From NCBI RefSeq assembly GCF_945859685.1, contig NC_079147.1, positions 68,540,946-68,604,945 of the forward strand: 64,000 nt of DNA, given 5' to 3'. Position 1 is the first letter of the stretch. Every line of letters begins with the position of its first letter. The stretch is from Eupeodes corollae (Eukaryota; Arthropoda; Insecta; Diptera; Syrphidae). Under the pieces are notes generated by a model. That model was not told the origin of the DNA. It made no database searches and saw only the letters and a program-made list of their open reading frames with translations. The translations under genes and the position numbers were made by a program. Below, piece after piece: positions 11,759-22,785 of this stretch.

Positions 11759-11764
11759 TTCACA

Positions 11765-12508
11765 AATACTTTGAACTACTGAACTTGATCCTCGTAGTTG
11801 AGCATAAAGGTGTGCCAGTTTTTTTAATTCATCGATTGTGCGTGCTGATCTTGGAACCCATCAATGATAAATTGATTAATTTGTTTCTCGTCAATATCAG
11901 AACGTGATGCAAGCTCTTGCATTTTTAAAATGTAGCCCATAATGGATGTGTTTGAAGACACAAATGGAGTACTTCGCAACGGATCAATAATTTCGGAAAC
12001 TGAATAAGTGTATCCAAAATTGGCCAACAAATTGTTCCGGAAATCAGAATAGGTACTTGATTCGTCAATTTGTAAGAATATTTTGGCAGCGGAGTCAAGC
12101 TTCATCAATCGGCGAATGCCGAATCACATGCTCGCTCAAAAGTGCTGATTCATTTCTTAGCATCGTGAGTATCATCTCCAGAAAACTTGCAAAATTTTCT
12201 TCTCATCGAGCTAGTTCACGACGCAATTCAATAAGCTTGAGTTTCTTTTCAATCATCTGAATTTCTTTATCCATTTCAGCTTCATTTCCAGGAATGGATT
12301 CTTGAATGTGTTGTGACAAATCAGTATTTATTGTATTACCAGGACGTACAATATTTTCTGCTTCGATGAAATATTCTTCCGAATAATTGTCTTCACAATT
12401 TTCTTCATAAAACTCACGTAGTTGAGCAACTTTTGCATCTGCTGGAAATTGTATGTTTCGCTCGGTTAACCAAGCTACCAATACTTGATTCTTCATTGTT
12501 GATGACAT
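11765..12508 (-). pseudogene. Gypsy gag N-terminal part
   Basis: An ATG at 12,508 opens a frame of 101 codons, beginning 'MSSTMKNQVLVAWLTERNI', rich in charged residues, with a coiled-coil-like Glu/Lys/Leu stretch near its end ('EMDKEIQMIEKKLKLIE'). After a frameshift near 12,110-12,200 the capsid-like part follows ('AKIFLQIDESSTYSDF', 'LANFGYTYSVSEI'). The placement between LTR/primer site and zinc knuckle supports gag. The frame is cut at about 11,765 by the LINE. Confidence 0.7.
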
Positions 12509-12568
12509 AATATCTTGGCTTATATTTCAAAATTTCGGGAAATTAAATAAAACTTTGAAGGTATTTAG

Positions 12569-12578
12569 GGCTGGCCCA
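12569..12578 (-). promoter_or_regulatory. Candidate primer-binding site of the gypsy remnant
   Basis: The minus strand reads TGGGCCAGCC four bases downstream of the proposed LTR end. A TGG at this distance is what a tRNA 3' CCA would pair with. The tRNA species was not identified, so the call rests on position. Confidence 0.4.
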
Positions 12579-12582
12579 CTTC

Positions 12583-12819
12583 TGAAGTTGTGGACGATGA
12601 CTTGGTTTAAAAGATTTCTATTTATTTGAATAAGAATGTTTCATCTCACACTCTCACATGATGTATGATTATCAAGTAAAAGTACATCGAAATGAGTCTA
12701 ATGCTTAACTAAAAGACAGTTAATTGACATTTAAGCTTTAAACTAAATGACCTGTCATAAGAATTTTCACAATCACGTTTAATCTGACTTGACTTGTCAC
12801 TGGTTTTGTTTTCCGAACA
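12583..12819 (-). repeat. Candidate 5' LTR of the gypsy remnant
   Basis: On the minus strand a stretch of about 237 bp begins TGTTCGGAAA and ends CAACTTCA, giving the usual TG...CA ends. It is followed after four bases by the TGG primer site and then by gag. An AATAAA lies near its 3' end (about 12,620). No partner LTR is left at the other end of the element, so the boundaries could not be confirmed by comparison. Confidence 0.5.
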
Positions 12820-13215
12820 TCCTGTAAAATGACAGTTTTTTTTAACATAAATTTTGACATTTCACTATTTTAATCCAAACTGAAAAAACAGTTGTCAAAG
12901 ACGAATATCTTCCATATTGAGAGTTTTTACTGTAAAAATCTAACCATTGACTTTCTTTTACCTCTCCAATAGGTATGTTCCTAAAGAAGACAAATGTTCC
13001 TCTACGAAAAGTTTCCACCCGAACGAAAAATAAAAAAAATAACAAATACACAAACGAACACACAAAACCCAAATAATATACCAATGCTTGAAGAGCAGAA
13101 GCCCTGGATCTTGCTTTCACTTCTTATCTTTGAAGCTTGGACGCTAATGGCCCTAAAAGCGTCTTATTTATGTTTTAATAAATTTGACGACAGAAAAAGT
13201 GAAATATACTACGTA

Positions 13216-13243
13216 CAACAGCACCAACAACAACAACAATAAC
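13216..13243 (+). repeat. (CAA)n microsatellite
   Basis: Interrupted CAA repeat that gives a poly-Gln tail to an otherwise unremarkable frame. Confidence 0.8.
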
Positions 13244-13400
13244 AAAAAATAACAACGGGTTCAGTTATCTTTGACTAGATTGTGTGCGTGTCTGACGGGG
13301 ATCTAATAACGGTTTTTCTTCTCGTCCTTTTTTCTTGTGTGTCTGTCATTTATTTAGCAATGTAACGGTATTAGGGCGCGCCAAATGAAGTTCCTCGTCC

Positions 13401-13438
13401 GCCATCGCCATAGCCATTGCCATTGCCATTTCCATTGC
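13401..13438 (+). repeat. (GCCATT)n-type microsatellite
   Basis: Five to six imperfect units of GCCATT/GCCATC. Common kind of hexamer repeat; no coding signal around it. Confidence 0.8.
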
Positions 13439-14311
13439 GATTCACAAAACGAGAGGCTCGTTTTTATCATAGATCTGGATCCTATGGCTTGACAGTATTG
13501 TGCCGCTTGTGATGGTGTTTATCCCGAGCTGAACATTTTGAATTAGGGACATAGAGACGACAGTTTGCGCCCTCTTATCAAACGATTCGTGTCCGGATAT
13601 TCATAGTTAGAATAAATCTGCCGCCATGTCAAATGCCATAAGGGTATTTTCAGTGTTCTTCTTCTGCTATTCTCTTCCATTTCTATAGCCAAGCCGTTCT
13701 TGATGTGTTATTCTGTGGTGCGAGATAAAAAGTTCGCCTCATATTTTGAATGTGGGCCATAAATTGCTTTTAACGCATTATCACCATCGTGCGTCGTCCT
13801 TGTGCGTCGTTTGTCGACAATCAGAATCTGAGAATCACAACATCAGAAGAGAACTTCGTCTTCCTTAGCCTTTGTTTTGGTTCTTCGACAAAAAAAAACA
13901 GAGGAGACTTGGTCGAGGACGACGGAGCGACGGTGGCGGTGGAGATGAAAATGAATAAATTGGAAGGACATTTGCGTGTAGTAAAGGCTTTTGGTCCATT
14001 CATCGGCACATTCTTTTGTCATTATTTGTTTGATAGGAATGAAGAAAAGGTGGAACGTTGGATATTGTCCTCCCGTGGTGTTCCCTTCTTCATCATCATC
14101 ATTAGAAAAGCTAAAACCCATTTCCAAGGACAACGACCAACAACCAACGACGACGTTCGTCGACGACGACGACGCTGAGAAGTTTTCTTTGTTCATGGAT
14201 TAATTGCCATTAAGATAGCCGACTTATCGATTGCGGTTAATTGTGAACCAAGCGGACACCAACACCAACCAGAACCCAACCAACCATAATATCAGTCAGT
14301 TGGTTTGGCAT

Positions 14312-14373
14312 TGTGGCGTGGCGGCAACAACGATGGCGTGGCGTGGCGTGGAATGGCGTAGTGTGGCATGGCG
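14312..14373 (+). repeat. GTGGC-rich minisatellite
   Basis: Imperfect units of GGCGT/GTGGC and ATGGC form a G-rich stretch on the plus strand that stands out from the AT-rich surroundings. Confidence 0.7.
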
Positions 14374-16689
14374 AGGACGACCGACAACACGGTGTGGTAT
14401 TGGTTTTTAGGTTTTGTGGCAAACAGATAAAGATTCCACAGATTGATTCCATTATGATTATTGGCTGGATTCTAAGAGAAACTTTTCTATTCTTAATCGT
14501 AATAATTGGGTTGTGATTTTACTAATCACTGTTAGTTTTGTAACTGATTTTATTGTTTATTGTTTATGGTTTTTTGTTTTTGTGTTGTTTGTTTTGTTTT
14601 GTTTTTCTTTTTGACTTGGCAACAAAATATAATTAAGAAAATTATTATGAAAGGTTTTGCAGCAAGTTATGTTATACCCTCGCTTATCATTCTTTAATAC
14701 ACCGATTATATGAGGTGCTGAAAGCTTGTTTGAACTGCGTTCGACTTTTCTTCAATTTGCGTAGGTTGAACTGAGTTTGGTTTCATTGATTTCTATGATT
14801 TTATTTATGTTCAACTGGGGTTCAATTGACTTTTAACGCATTTAGGAAACCCTGAACCACCAAATGAGCTGAATAAAAACTGTCAAATCACGGCCCAAAG
14901 TTACAAGTTTTCATTCTATTGCATGTTTTCTTCGTGGATTGTACTTTCAACTAAAATCCAAACCAAATAAACTTCTGAACTTGAACTCTCAATCCTACAT
15001 ATATACCGTTTATATGTCATAGGTTATAAGCAGTTGACAGTTTATACTGAACATCCAATTTTAAAGGAAATTCATACCCATCAGCATTTCTAGATCGATC
15101 AAATGTCCTTTATAAGGAGACCTTTCAACCGCCAACGTTGTTAAGTCTTGCAGTAAACAAACTAATCTGCTAAAGGGTTATACTTCTCACAATATGCTTG
15201 TAGTAAATTGACTTTGCTAATGACATTATTATATGATGATATAACCCTGGAGAAGTTTTAAGAAACTCTCTGTGACATCACTCAAAAGAAATGACAAATA
15301 CAGCCGGTGTCACATCACATCGCTATGAAATCGATGTGAAGGATGTTTATTGTACAACGATTACAACAATGGGCAGGTTCAGACAATACAAGGGACTTCA
15401 TTTGTAGTTAACTGCATTCTGTGACGTACATTTTGACCAAGGGAACTAGTTGGCTTTTCAAATATCAGATGCTTGAAAATTGGAACCTAACTTCGCAAAC
15501 CTCCACATTCAGTGTATCGTGCCGTAAACCATTGTTGTCTACAAAACACTTCTTAGACAAGATATAAATCCTTCACGACTTATTAAATATTTCGTAATGT
15601 AGAGAAATATTATCATTTTCCAATTTGACAAGAAACCCTTTTACACAAAACATCAAATGGAATTCTAAAGGAAGTAAATACATTACAAAGTAATAAAGCT
15701 CAGTTTTGAATTGAATGAAAAAAAACAAGATTAGCTGTCATTTTGACACAAGTGGATTTGACTTGATAGTTAGTGAGATTTCCAGTCAACTTTCCAATGA
15801 TGTTGCCTTTATTGGAAACAATTTGTTGGCAGCTAGCCAATCGGATACTAGAAACTTGACCTTGCCTTCAAGTTCCTTATGTCATGTCAGGGAGAAAAAA
15901 ACTAAACGAGAGAACCAACTTTCACAGTTGCTTTCATTTTGCCTACAAGCTGCAATTTGCACATAAACTTGCATATGTATTAACTCCATATATAAAAAAA
16001 CGTGGGGAACAAATACTTATGCAAGAAGATGTGCATACTCCCCACATTTGAAAAATGGCGACCACCTCTGCAAAATGGCGGATGTAGTCAGCTGTTCAAA
16101 GAAAATTCAAAATTTTGGATGAACAACTATTTTTGTATTATTAGTTGAGTTTATCCGTTTAATTTTCGCTCAGACCGGTGAGAAATGCAAAAAAAACTCA
16201 GATTTGTTTCAATTTTCAGAGTTTATCAACTTAATTTTGTCGATGCGAGAGTTACAGGAACATTGAAAACATGGATCATAAAAATAAAACAACGCAGGAA
16301 CATTGAAAATGCTGTGTTCAAGTAATTATTATCGCAGCCAAATTTCTTAATTGATTTTCTTGGTGTATAAAAAAGCTGAAAAAGTAATTCATGACAAATA
16401 AATGTTACGTTAACACCAGAAAATATTGATTGATACCGCAAACCAAGAAGATACGGATATTTTATATAAATATTCCCCGTAAATTGTAGATTGTTGAGCT
16501 TTATTATTTTTGCCTTTTATAATTGAATGTAAAATAATTCAATTCAGTACATTGTACATAATAAAGGTATTTAAGTTATTAACTTCCCATAGGAAGTTAT
16601 TGCAATGGGTCCGATTTGTCAAATTGAAAATTTTGACATTTCTCGACGTTTCAAGGTCCCTAGAGTCGAAATAAAAGATTTTTAGAAAG

Positions 16690-16745
16690 ATGTCTGTGCG
16701 TGCGTGTGTACGTACGTTTGTACGTCCGTACGTCCGTACGTTCGC
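16690..16745 (+). repeat. GTAC/GTCC microsatellite in DINE-like repeat
   Basis: Alternating 'gtacgtacg' and 'gtccgtacg' units, the counterpart of the GTCY proto-microsatellite that sits at this place in DINE-1/mini-me elements. The inverted copies at 43,416 and 52,560 end in or next to this same segment. Confidence 0.75.
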
Positions 16746-17079
16746 GACGTTTTTTTCGTCGTCCATAGCTCAAGAACCAGAAGAGATATCGACTTCAAAT
16801 AAATTTGGTTATATAGATAATAAGGCAGAAAGATGCAGAAAGGGTTCTCAAGAAAATTGCGTGGGTGTTTTTTTTACCATAGAAGTTTGAAAAAAGGTGA
16901 AAATTTTGGTTAACCTTAAATATCTTACGAACCAAAAACGCTAGGGACTTGAATTAAATTTTATATATTATATTGTAACATGATACCAAACAGGTATATT
17001 TTTTGAAAAAAATCAATATAACGGTTTTTTTTAAAAGTCAATAAAACTGAAAAACAAAATTTGTCAACTCCAAAATTTT

Positions 17080-17760
17080 ACGACTGAAATATGATTTCAT
17101 CTCTAAAACAATTTTGTGCAACGAAGAATAATGTTTTTGACATCTGACAAAATTTTGAGAAAATTCTAATTGACAGTTTTTTTATAAAAATAAAAATCTA
17201 AAAAAAACATTAGGTACTCAAAGTTCGTACAAATTGAATATCGATTCAAATATCCTTTCAAAAACTTGAAATTTAGGCTTCAAGCTTATTTTATCTTATA
17301 AGAAATATTGTTTTCAACATTTTGAAAAATGTTGAGAAAAATCGAATTGACAGTTTTTTTACAAAAAAATAAAAACCTAAAAAAAAAATTATAAAAGTTG
17401 GTAAAAATTGATTTTCGACTCAAATATCTTTTCAAAAATTTTAAATATTGGCTTCAAAGTAATTTTATCTCATAAGAAACATTGTTTTCAACATTTGGTA
17501 AAATTTTTAAAAAATCGAATTGACAGTTTTTTTTACAAAAAAAACTCTAAAAAAAAAACAATACTAAAACTTCGTAAAAATTTACTTTCGACTCAAATAG
17601 CTTTTCAAAACATAAAAACATTGGCTTGAAACTTATTTTATTTCACAGAAAATATTGTTTTCGATATTCAGTAATTTTTATATATAAATCCAACGGTCCG
17701 TTTTTTCATAAAAAATAAAATCTACAAAAAAATAGTACGCAAATTTGGTAAAAATTGATA
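17080..17760 (+). repeat. Tandem units of about 175 bp inside DINE-like repeat
   Basis: The word 'ttgacagttttttt' recurs at about 17,170, 17,347 and 17,520, and in decayed form near 17,691, giving spacings of about 171-177 bp. Each unit also has 'cgactcaaatatcttttca' and 'aagaaatattgttttcaaca' in the same order. The units are about 75-85 percent alike by eye. The same units are present in the inverted copy at 42,300-43,000. Confidence 0.8.
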
Positions 17761-18099
17761 CGAGTACATATAGACAATTTTTAAGTAAGACAAATCGACA
17801 GACGGGATGGGAAGTTATCAGTGTGGGTCGCATCCCAGCTTCTTTTTACACTCTTTCTGAACACATCTTTTCTTGTTTTGGTTGTTAATGCCATTTGGGA
17901 AAAACAAATTCACTACGATCTACCGTTATAACGTTTACCGTAATTTATTGACAAACGAAAATTGTTTGCTAGAATTAATTTGTGCAAACAAGAGAGAGAT
18001 AGAAATGTCAAATGTCTCGATCTCCCACCTCAAGTTTTTTCTCTCTCTGCTTTTCGAGGTGAAAACATGTAAACACCGATACGAATTCAACACGCTATA

Positions 18100-18625
18100 A
18101 AAAATGAGAGTAAAAGGTTTCAAAGGGACGGAGACAAGGAAATTTTACACTCTCGGTTAGTTTTTTCTCTCTTTGAAGGATGAGTTGTGTGTTGGGATGA
18201 ATCATGAATCGCGCGGTTTTGTTGACAAGTCTAATGTCATTTATATCTTTAAAGACAAACTTATTTTACATGTATTTTTAAATCTTATATACCTAGGTAC
18301 TTTAAACAGACTCTTTGCATACAGGAGCAAGTTCGTGCGAACCAGTCGTGTATTTAATTTTTACTGCTTATAAACTTTCCTGCCAGTTAAAAATTGTATG
18401 ACGTTGTTTATACATAATTAATAAAAACTATTGCAAGAAGTCGTCCAATTTTTTGATATACAAATTTTCCGACTATGGACTAAAATCTTTTTTTTCTGTC
18501 ACTTTTGACATGGTTGATAGAAAATTAGTTAAAAGAACAGATTCAGACGACATAAGCAGAGAGAAAATACTAATCAAGAGAGTTCAATTTCCTCGTCCCC
18601 GTCCCTTTGAAACCTCTCACTTTTT
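18100..18625. mobile_element. MITE-like element with long imperfect inverted repeats
   Basis: The left arm (about 18,106-18,178) and right arm (about 18,550-18,623) are inverted copies of about 70 bp at roughly 80 percent identity. The best block is 'ggtttcaaagggacggagac' against its complement near 18,601, and a second paired block is built on 'ttttttctctct'. About 370 bp of non-coding sequence separate the arms. No second copy and no clear target duplication were seen, so family and exact ends are unknown. A related 'ttttttctctctctgctttt' word occurs just outside at 18,035. Confidence 0.55.
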
Positions 18626-18920
18626 TGAAAAAAAAAAAAAAATTGTATGGGGGCCACCGTTAGTTTTGATCTTTAAAAAAAATGAAAAAAAAGGCCTAAC
18701 GCGAATCTGCTCAAAACCTTAACTTCAAAGCTTGAACTCAATCGACCCAATGGTTTAGGCTGTAGAAGCGTGGACAGACAGACAAAACCGACCGGACGGA
18801 ATCGCGGGACCCACTTTTTTCGACTTCTCTACCATCGTAATATCATGTTTCATTAAAATCTAGAATTCGAAATTTCACACGAATGCAAAACTTGCTATAT
18901 AGTATTATAATTGAATTCAA

Positions 18921-18955
18921 AATTAAATTATTGACGTTTAGTCAATAATTTAATT
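18921..18955. repeat. Perfect 15-bp palindrome with 5-base loop
   Basis: 'aattaaattattgac' (18,921-18,935) is followed by gttta and its exact reverse complement (18,941-18,955). The stem is AT-rich. It lies downstream of a stretch with 'gacagacagac' and 'ccgaccggacgg' words (18,770-18,800) that looks repeat-derived. It has no T-run, so it is not a terminator. Confidence 0.75.
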
Positions 18956-18959
18956 CACC

Positions 18960-21900
18960 ACGAAAAAAACAGTTAATATTCCATAGGAGAATTTTCCAAA
19001 GTGTTTATTTGAGATTAAGGTACCTCAACACTTGCTTAAAACTAGTGTTTTTATTATTATTTCATTGCATTTGAGTACTATACACGGAGAATAGCATCTT
19101 TTTTAGTTGTTTTAGCGTTTAAATGATTGGCATTTAAGATATTTTAATAATCTTTTATAAAAAATTAAAACAGTGGCACTAAAGTGTTTGAGGAAAACAA
19201 AGGAATGTCCCCTAAAAATGGCGATACAGTCAAGTTTATTAAATGTTATAAATTCCACACTATATGTCGGGTTCTAAACTTAAAAAAAAATCAATGATTC
19301 ATTAAACCATAATGCTTGACAATACTAAAAAAAACTACTTAAAATATATTTCATATCCTTATTTTATAAAATATAAAAATATAAAATAACACATTGTAGC
19401 ATAGAAATAGAGTTACAAAAATTAAATGAAATTAATAATATACAAAAAAAGAAACTACAGCTAAAAAAAATGCAAAGTTTGTTCTTTAGTATTTTAGGTT
19501 TTGTTGCTTTATAAAGTATTGAGTTACACTTTTGTCCATTTCCAATTTTACTTTACCAGTTGCAGCGCATGTTGCGTTTGCAAATAATTAAAAATAAAAT
19601 AAGTAAACAAAATACAGCACTAATAATTCATTAAAAATGTATTTGCACAATTTTATATTAATTAATATACATTTACAACATTTATTTGGATTGATATTAA
19701 AAAGCTCTTCCAATTTAAGACCATGTCAGCACTTTAGATTCTGTTGGTTAGGATTGTTTCGTTTTTGAACAAGGCCATGAAACATTCAACATGAAGCATT
19801 AAGATAGGCCTGAGCACTAAAATGAAGCATTTTGATGGGCCTGAGGACTAAATGTTAGAAACTGTTTGGTTTTGCATCATTTCATGCACACTTTCTCGCA
19901 AACGGAAATGTCAGATTTCCATCTTGTTAAATGAAGTATTTTTGGTCTGAACCTGCCTAACACATAACTACCTAGGAAAAATATTCCTTTTACTAAATGA
20001 ATACTGCTTTGAAATAAACAAGGTATCTTCAGAAAATAGGGAAGCAGAATTGAGCACCGACCCAAATTAGTATTTAATCAAAATAGAGAAACGTCAAATA
20101 GAAAACGTCTATTTTTAGCTTAGGTTTAATTTACTTTAATTCGGTAACCTGACGGCCAAAATCTGTTTGATCAAATTGCTTGCGATTTGTAATCGCTTTT
20201 AAAATGTATGCATTCGTCAATTCGATGTATGTAATGTCAAAAAATTCAATTTCATTTTGACGCAAATAGAGTAATGGACTGCCCATTATTGGATTCCGAT
20301 AACTATGCTGATTTGTACAAAAAATGAAAACGTTATGTTTTGATGTAATATTTCATATTTTGTTCCTTGGGTAGATAAACCAAAAACACTCTAATAAAGA
20401 TATAAACCTTCGGTAGCTATCTTGGTTTGCTTACTTTCAATCATCCATTTATAACAGTGGATGTTTTGAAAATTCTTAAACAAAAGAGACAGAGTTGTAT
20501 CAACACCGAAAAAATGGAAGTGAGAAGAGCAATTTAAAGCTCCATTCAAAGACACTCTATATAAATACCGGAAACCAATCTGTCATTCTAGTTTGCCTAC
20601 AAGCTAATGTCAATTCCCCACTGCTAAAGTTAATTCACCACTGCAAGTAAATACACCACATTGAATCGCTGTTTCACTTTCATTATTATAGACCTAATGT
20701 CAAAATTACAAATACAAAAATGGGTGTTGGAGGGTAAAACGTTCTTTATATGGAATGTCTTTGGCTCCATTCTCAATTCAAATAATTTTGTATTTAAAAT
20801 TCTAACACGTTGCCCCAAATAAAAAAGGTCAAATGTCAATTATTTCAAACCAAACCACCTCCTTAAACTTCGCGTCTATCGATTTAACTCGAATGAAAGA
20901 CCTTCATTGATCAAATTTCTTGTCTCTCAAACTAATTTACCAACAACTTCATTTAATCCAATTGCACAGATCATATTTTATTGTTAAACACTAAATCCAT
21001 TAGATGTAGGTTGGAAAACCGAAAAGAAATAACAAATCCCAAAAGTAAAACATCACGTATAGCTACAGCTACCTAAATATCTACTCTATGTCTGGCAAAC
21101 TTGGTGGCTCATATCAGATTTATTTCTTCACCCTTGAGTCAGTTAAAAGAGAAGAGGGCTAAGAAGAGTTTGGGGAAAAATTTGATTTACGACTTCTTGC
21201 CCCACTTTGCAGCACAACAGACCTCTATACATTAATCGATTTAAAAATTGTGTCCATTGGGATAAGTACCTACGTATACCTTGCTAACCCACCTACATTC
21301 CTCAATATTCAACTTTTTTCGTTGGATTGTTTTTTTTTATCGAAATAAAAGGTCAAAAGGCTTCACAACCTGCCAACCCTATACCTACAACAACATCGTA
21401 CAACTTAAAATAACTTGAAATTCTATACAATAAACAAGCAAACGAAAACCTATATTCTCATCTTCATACTCAACCCATGCGGTTTTTGGAATATGTACCT
21501 ATCACTTAAAAAAAAACTTGAAACGTGCTGAAAGTTTTTTCAAGGACAGTCAAATTTTTCTTTCTCTTTCACGTTATCATCTCTCCCTCTTACTTTGTAT
21601 ACTATGGAAACGCTGGAAATATGGTTGCCACTCAATGACAGGTCAACTTCCCATTTTTTAAATTTTAAAAATTACCTAAAACGTTCAGGATTTCTTTTAG
21701 GACAATGTTGTTCTAGGTAAACCCTTATTTTATCCACTTTAATAGCTCCAGATGCCTTATCCCAGTTTATGTTTATGAGAATTTTGGTGTTACATTTGTA
21801 ATTGAAACCTATAGTTCTATCATCCAAGATTTTTACAGGGGCGACACCTAGTGGCTACGGTGACACTAGCTATTGCAGTTTTTCTCTTAACACCATCTGG

Positions 21901-22323
21901 TGGCTACGGAGAAAGTAAACAAAAATAACTTCTGGATAATAGTAAAGATTTTATCTACAAAAGTATCACTTAGTTATGGTATCTTACTTTATTTATTTAT
22001 CATCCGTGGACGCATCTGTCAAATTTTATATTAACTTTCTCTGTTAAAACAGAATCGAAGACAGAAATTATAAACATCAAAACATAACACGAGGTGGCGC
22101 TTTTAAATTCGACATTTCATTTTAAGTTAAGGCTACATGCTATAAATCATGCCTAGTGTAAGCAACCTTTACTAGTTAAAATAAATTAAATGGGTCCGAT
22201 GTAAGGTTACCCTAATGTCATGAAAACCATTATGCTATCAAAAGAAAATGGAGATGGGGGTTGTTAGTGAGCTTATGGATTGTTGTCATACTGCCATCCA
22301 ATCTGAGTCCGCGAAACACTGAA
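18960..22323. other. Unassigned sequence
   Basis: No gene or classified element recognised over about 3.4 kb. It contains scattered TGTCAAA-type words. Short frames here (for example 19,877-20,065 and 20,630-20,839, minus strand) have no recognisable motif. A cluster of CTCF-like motifs lies at 21,841-22,102 (separate entry). Confidence 0.45.
21841..22102. promoter_or_regulatory. Candidate CTCF-like motif cluster
   Basis: Three words resemble the Drosophila CTCF core (AGGTGGCGC within CCACTAGGTGGCGC). They are 'gcgacacctagtgg' at 21,841-21,854 (one mismatch, reverse orientation), 'caccatctggtggctacgg' at 21,891-21,909 (weaker), and 'gaggtggcgctt' at 22,091-22,102 (exact core). Three such words in 260 bp of otherwise AT-rich DNA are unlikely to be random, but binding is inference only. 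Confidence 0.35.
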
Positions 22324-22326
22324 TGA

Positions 22327-22785
22327 TGGCTGAAACACAAACACGCTTCAGCTTTGTCTGATGTTTACGAGTTCATCCATTGGAGTTCATGCATGCATAT
22401 CACAATGAAGCTTCGACCTCACGTTTCATTTGACAATCGTAAGGAAATTATGTAATGTTACATAATGTGACTCTAAACGGAAGCTCTAGTTTAAATTTGC
22501 TGATCATTTGCTGATAGATCAACAGCTGTACAAATGTCAACAAACAAAGAACATTTGCTTTTGGAGGGATTCCCATTTTGTTATTATAGGCTGTAAGCTA
22601 CTTCCACGATAAATTTAATTTTTTCGATTTTAAAACTCATATTTAAAAAAAGAAAATAACTGCAGGTAATAACAGAAATGCTTTTTTAGAAATGTCATAC
22701 TGAAAGTGTCATTCAAAGCAACCTCGAAGCAAACCCAACGTAACGCAGACGAAGCCGAAGTTGAAGCGTTTTTATGTTTCAGCTA
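22327..22785. mobile_element. MITE-P copy 1
   Basis: About 460 bp bounded by terminal inverted repeats beginning TGGCTGAAACACAAACACG; the right end reads as the complement, with a few changes. It is flanked by a direct TGA on each side (22,324-22,326 and 22,786-22,788). Inside are words shared with copies 2 and 3: 'aacggaagctctagtt', 'cagctgtacaaa' and 'gagggattcc'. It encodes nothing. A 3-bp duplication suggests PIF/Harbinger, but the terminal sequence is not a textbook match. Confidence 0.8.

Larger units (their letters stand above)
8691..11762 (-). mobile_element. CR1/Jockey-like LINE inserted in gypsy gag
   Basis: A nearly complete but decayed ORF2 of a non-LTR retrotransposon, 5' end near 11,762 and 3' end near 8,691, where 'ttattcattcattttttc' may be the simple-repeat tail (minus strand AATGA units). 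It carries APE endonuclease, linker, RT and C-terminal region in the standard order. The gypsy gag reads through on both sides, so this element inserted into gypsy. No target duplication could be established. Assignment to CR1 versus Jockey cannot be settled by eye. Confidence 0.85.
5346..12819 (-). mobile_element. Ty3/gypsy retrotransposon remnant, split by LINE
   Basis: Read from right to left this is LTR (12,583-12,819), primer site, gag (12,508-11,765, continuing 8,690-8,092), protease (about 7,600), RT and RNase H (7,096-5,579) and the last part of integrase (5,577-5,400). The gene order gag-PR-RT-RH-IN is that of Ty3/gypsy. The gag is interrupted by a CR1/Jockey-like LINE (8,691-11,762) and the RT by an insertion of about 220 bp. 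Most of integrase and the 3' LTR are missing. All domains contain stops or frameshifts. It appears older than the LINE inserted in it. Confidence 0.88.
12850..16570. other. Unassigned sequence with simple repeats
   Basis: No element or gene recognised. Open frames at 13,789-14,178 (+) and 13,843-14,196 (-) overlap each other and end in low-complexity Arg or Asp runs from a CGACGA microsatellite, so they are probably spurious. At 16,050-16,085 two copies of AAAATGGCG lie 20 bp apart. TGTCAAA-type words remain common. Confidence 0.45.
16572..17846 (+). repeat. DINE-1-like interspersed repeat, copy 1 (most complete)
   Basis: About 1.27 kb. The start carries an inverted repeat around 'aacttcccataggaagtt' (16,580-16,597). 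Then come a conserved block ('gtcaaattgaaaattttgac'), a GTAC/GTCC microsatellite (16,690-16,745), a block with 'gatatcgacttcaaat', and a body of about four tandem units of about 175 bp. The end includes 'gggaagttatcagtgtgggt' near 17,818. The plan (subterminal inverted repeat, GTCY-type microsatellite, tandem core) resembles DINE-1/mini-me elements of flies, which are non-autonomous Helitrons. Two further copies lie at 42,167 and 52,392, both inverted. No protein is encoded. The Helitron link is inference. Confidence 0.75.

Noticed and set aside
13789..14178. 129-codon plus-strand frame as a host gene
   Set aside because: It overlaps an equally long minus-strand frame, ends in an Arg run produced by a CGACGA microsatellite and shows no recognisable domain.
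13401..14373. CpG-island-like promoter
   Set aside because: The GC-richer character comes from short simple repeats and not from a sustained composition change.
17080..17760. CRISPR array
   Set aside because: The repeated units are long (about 175 bp), imperfect and contiguous with no spacers, and belong to a dispersed eukaryotic repeat.
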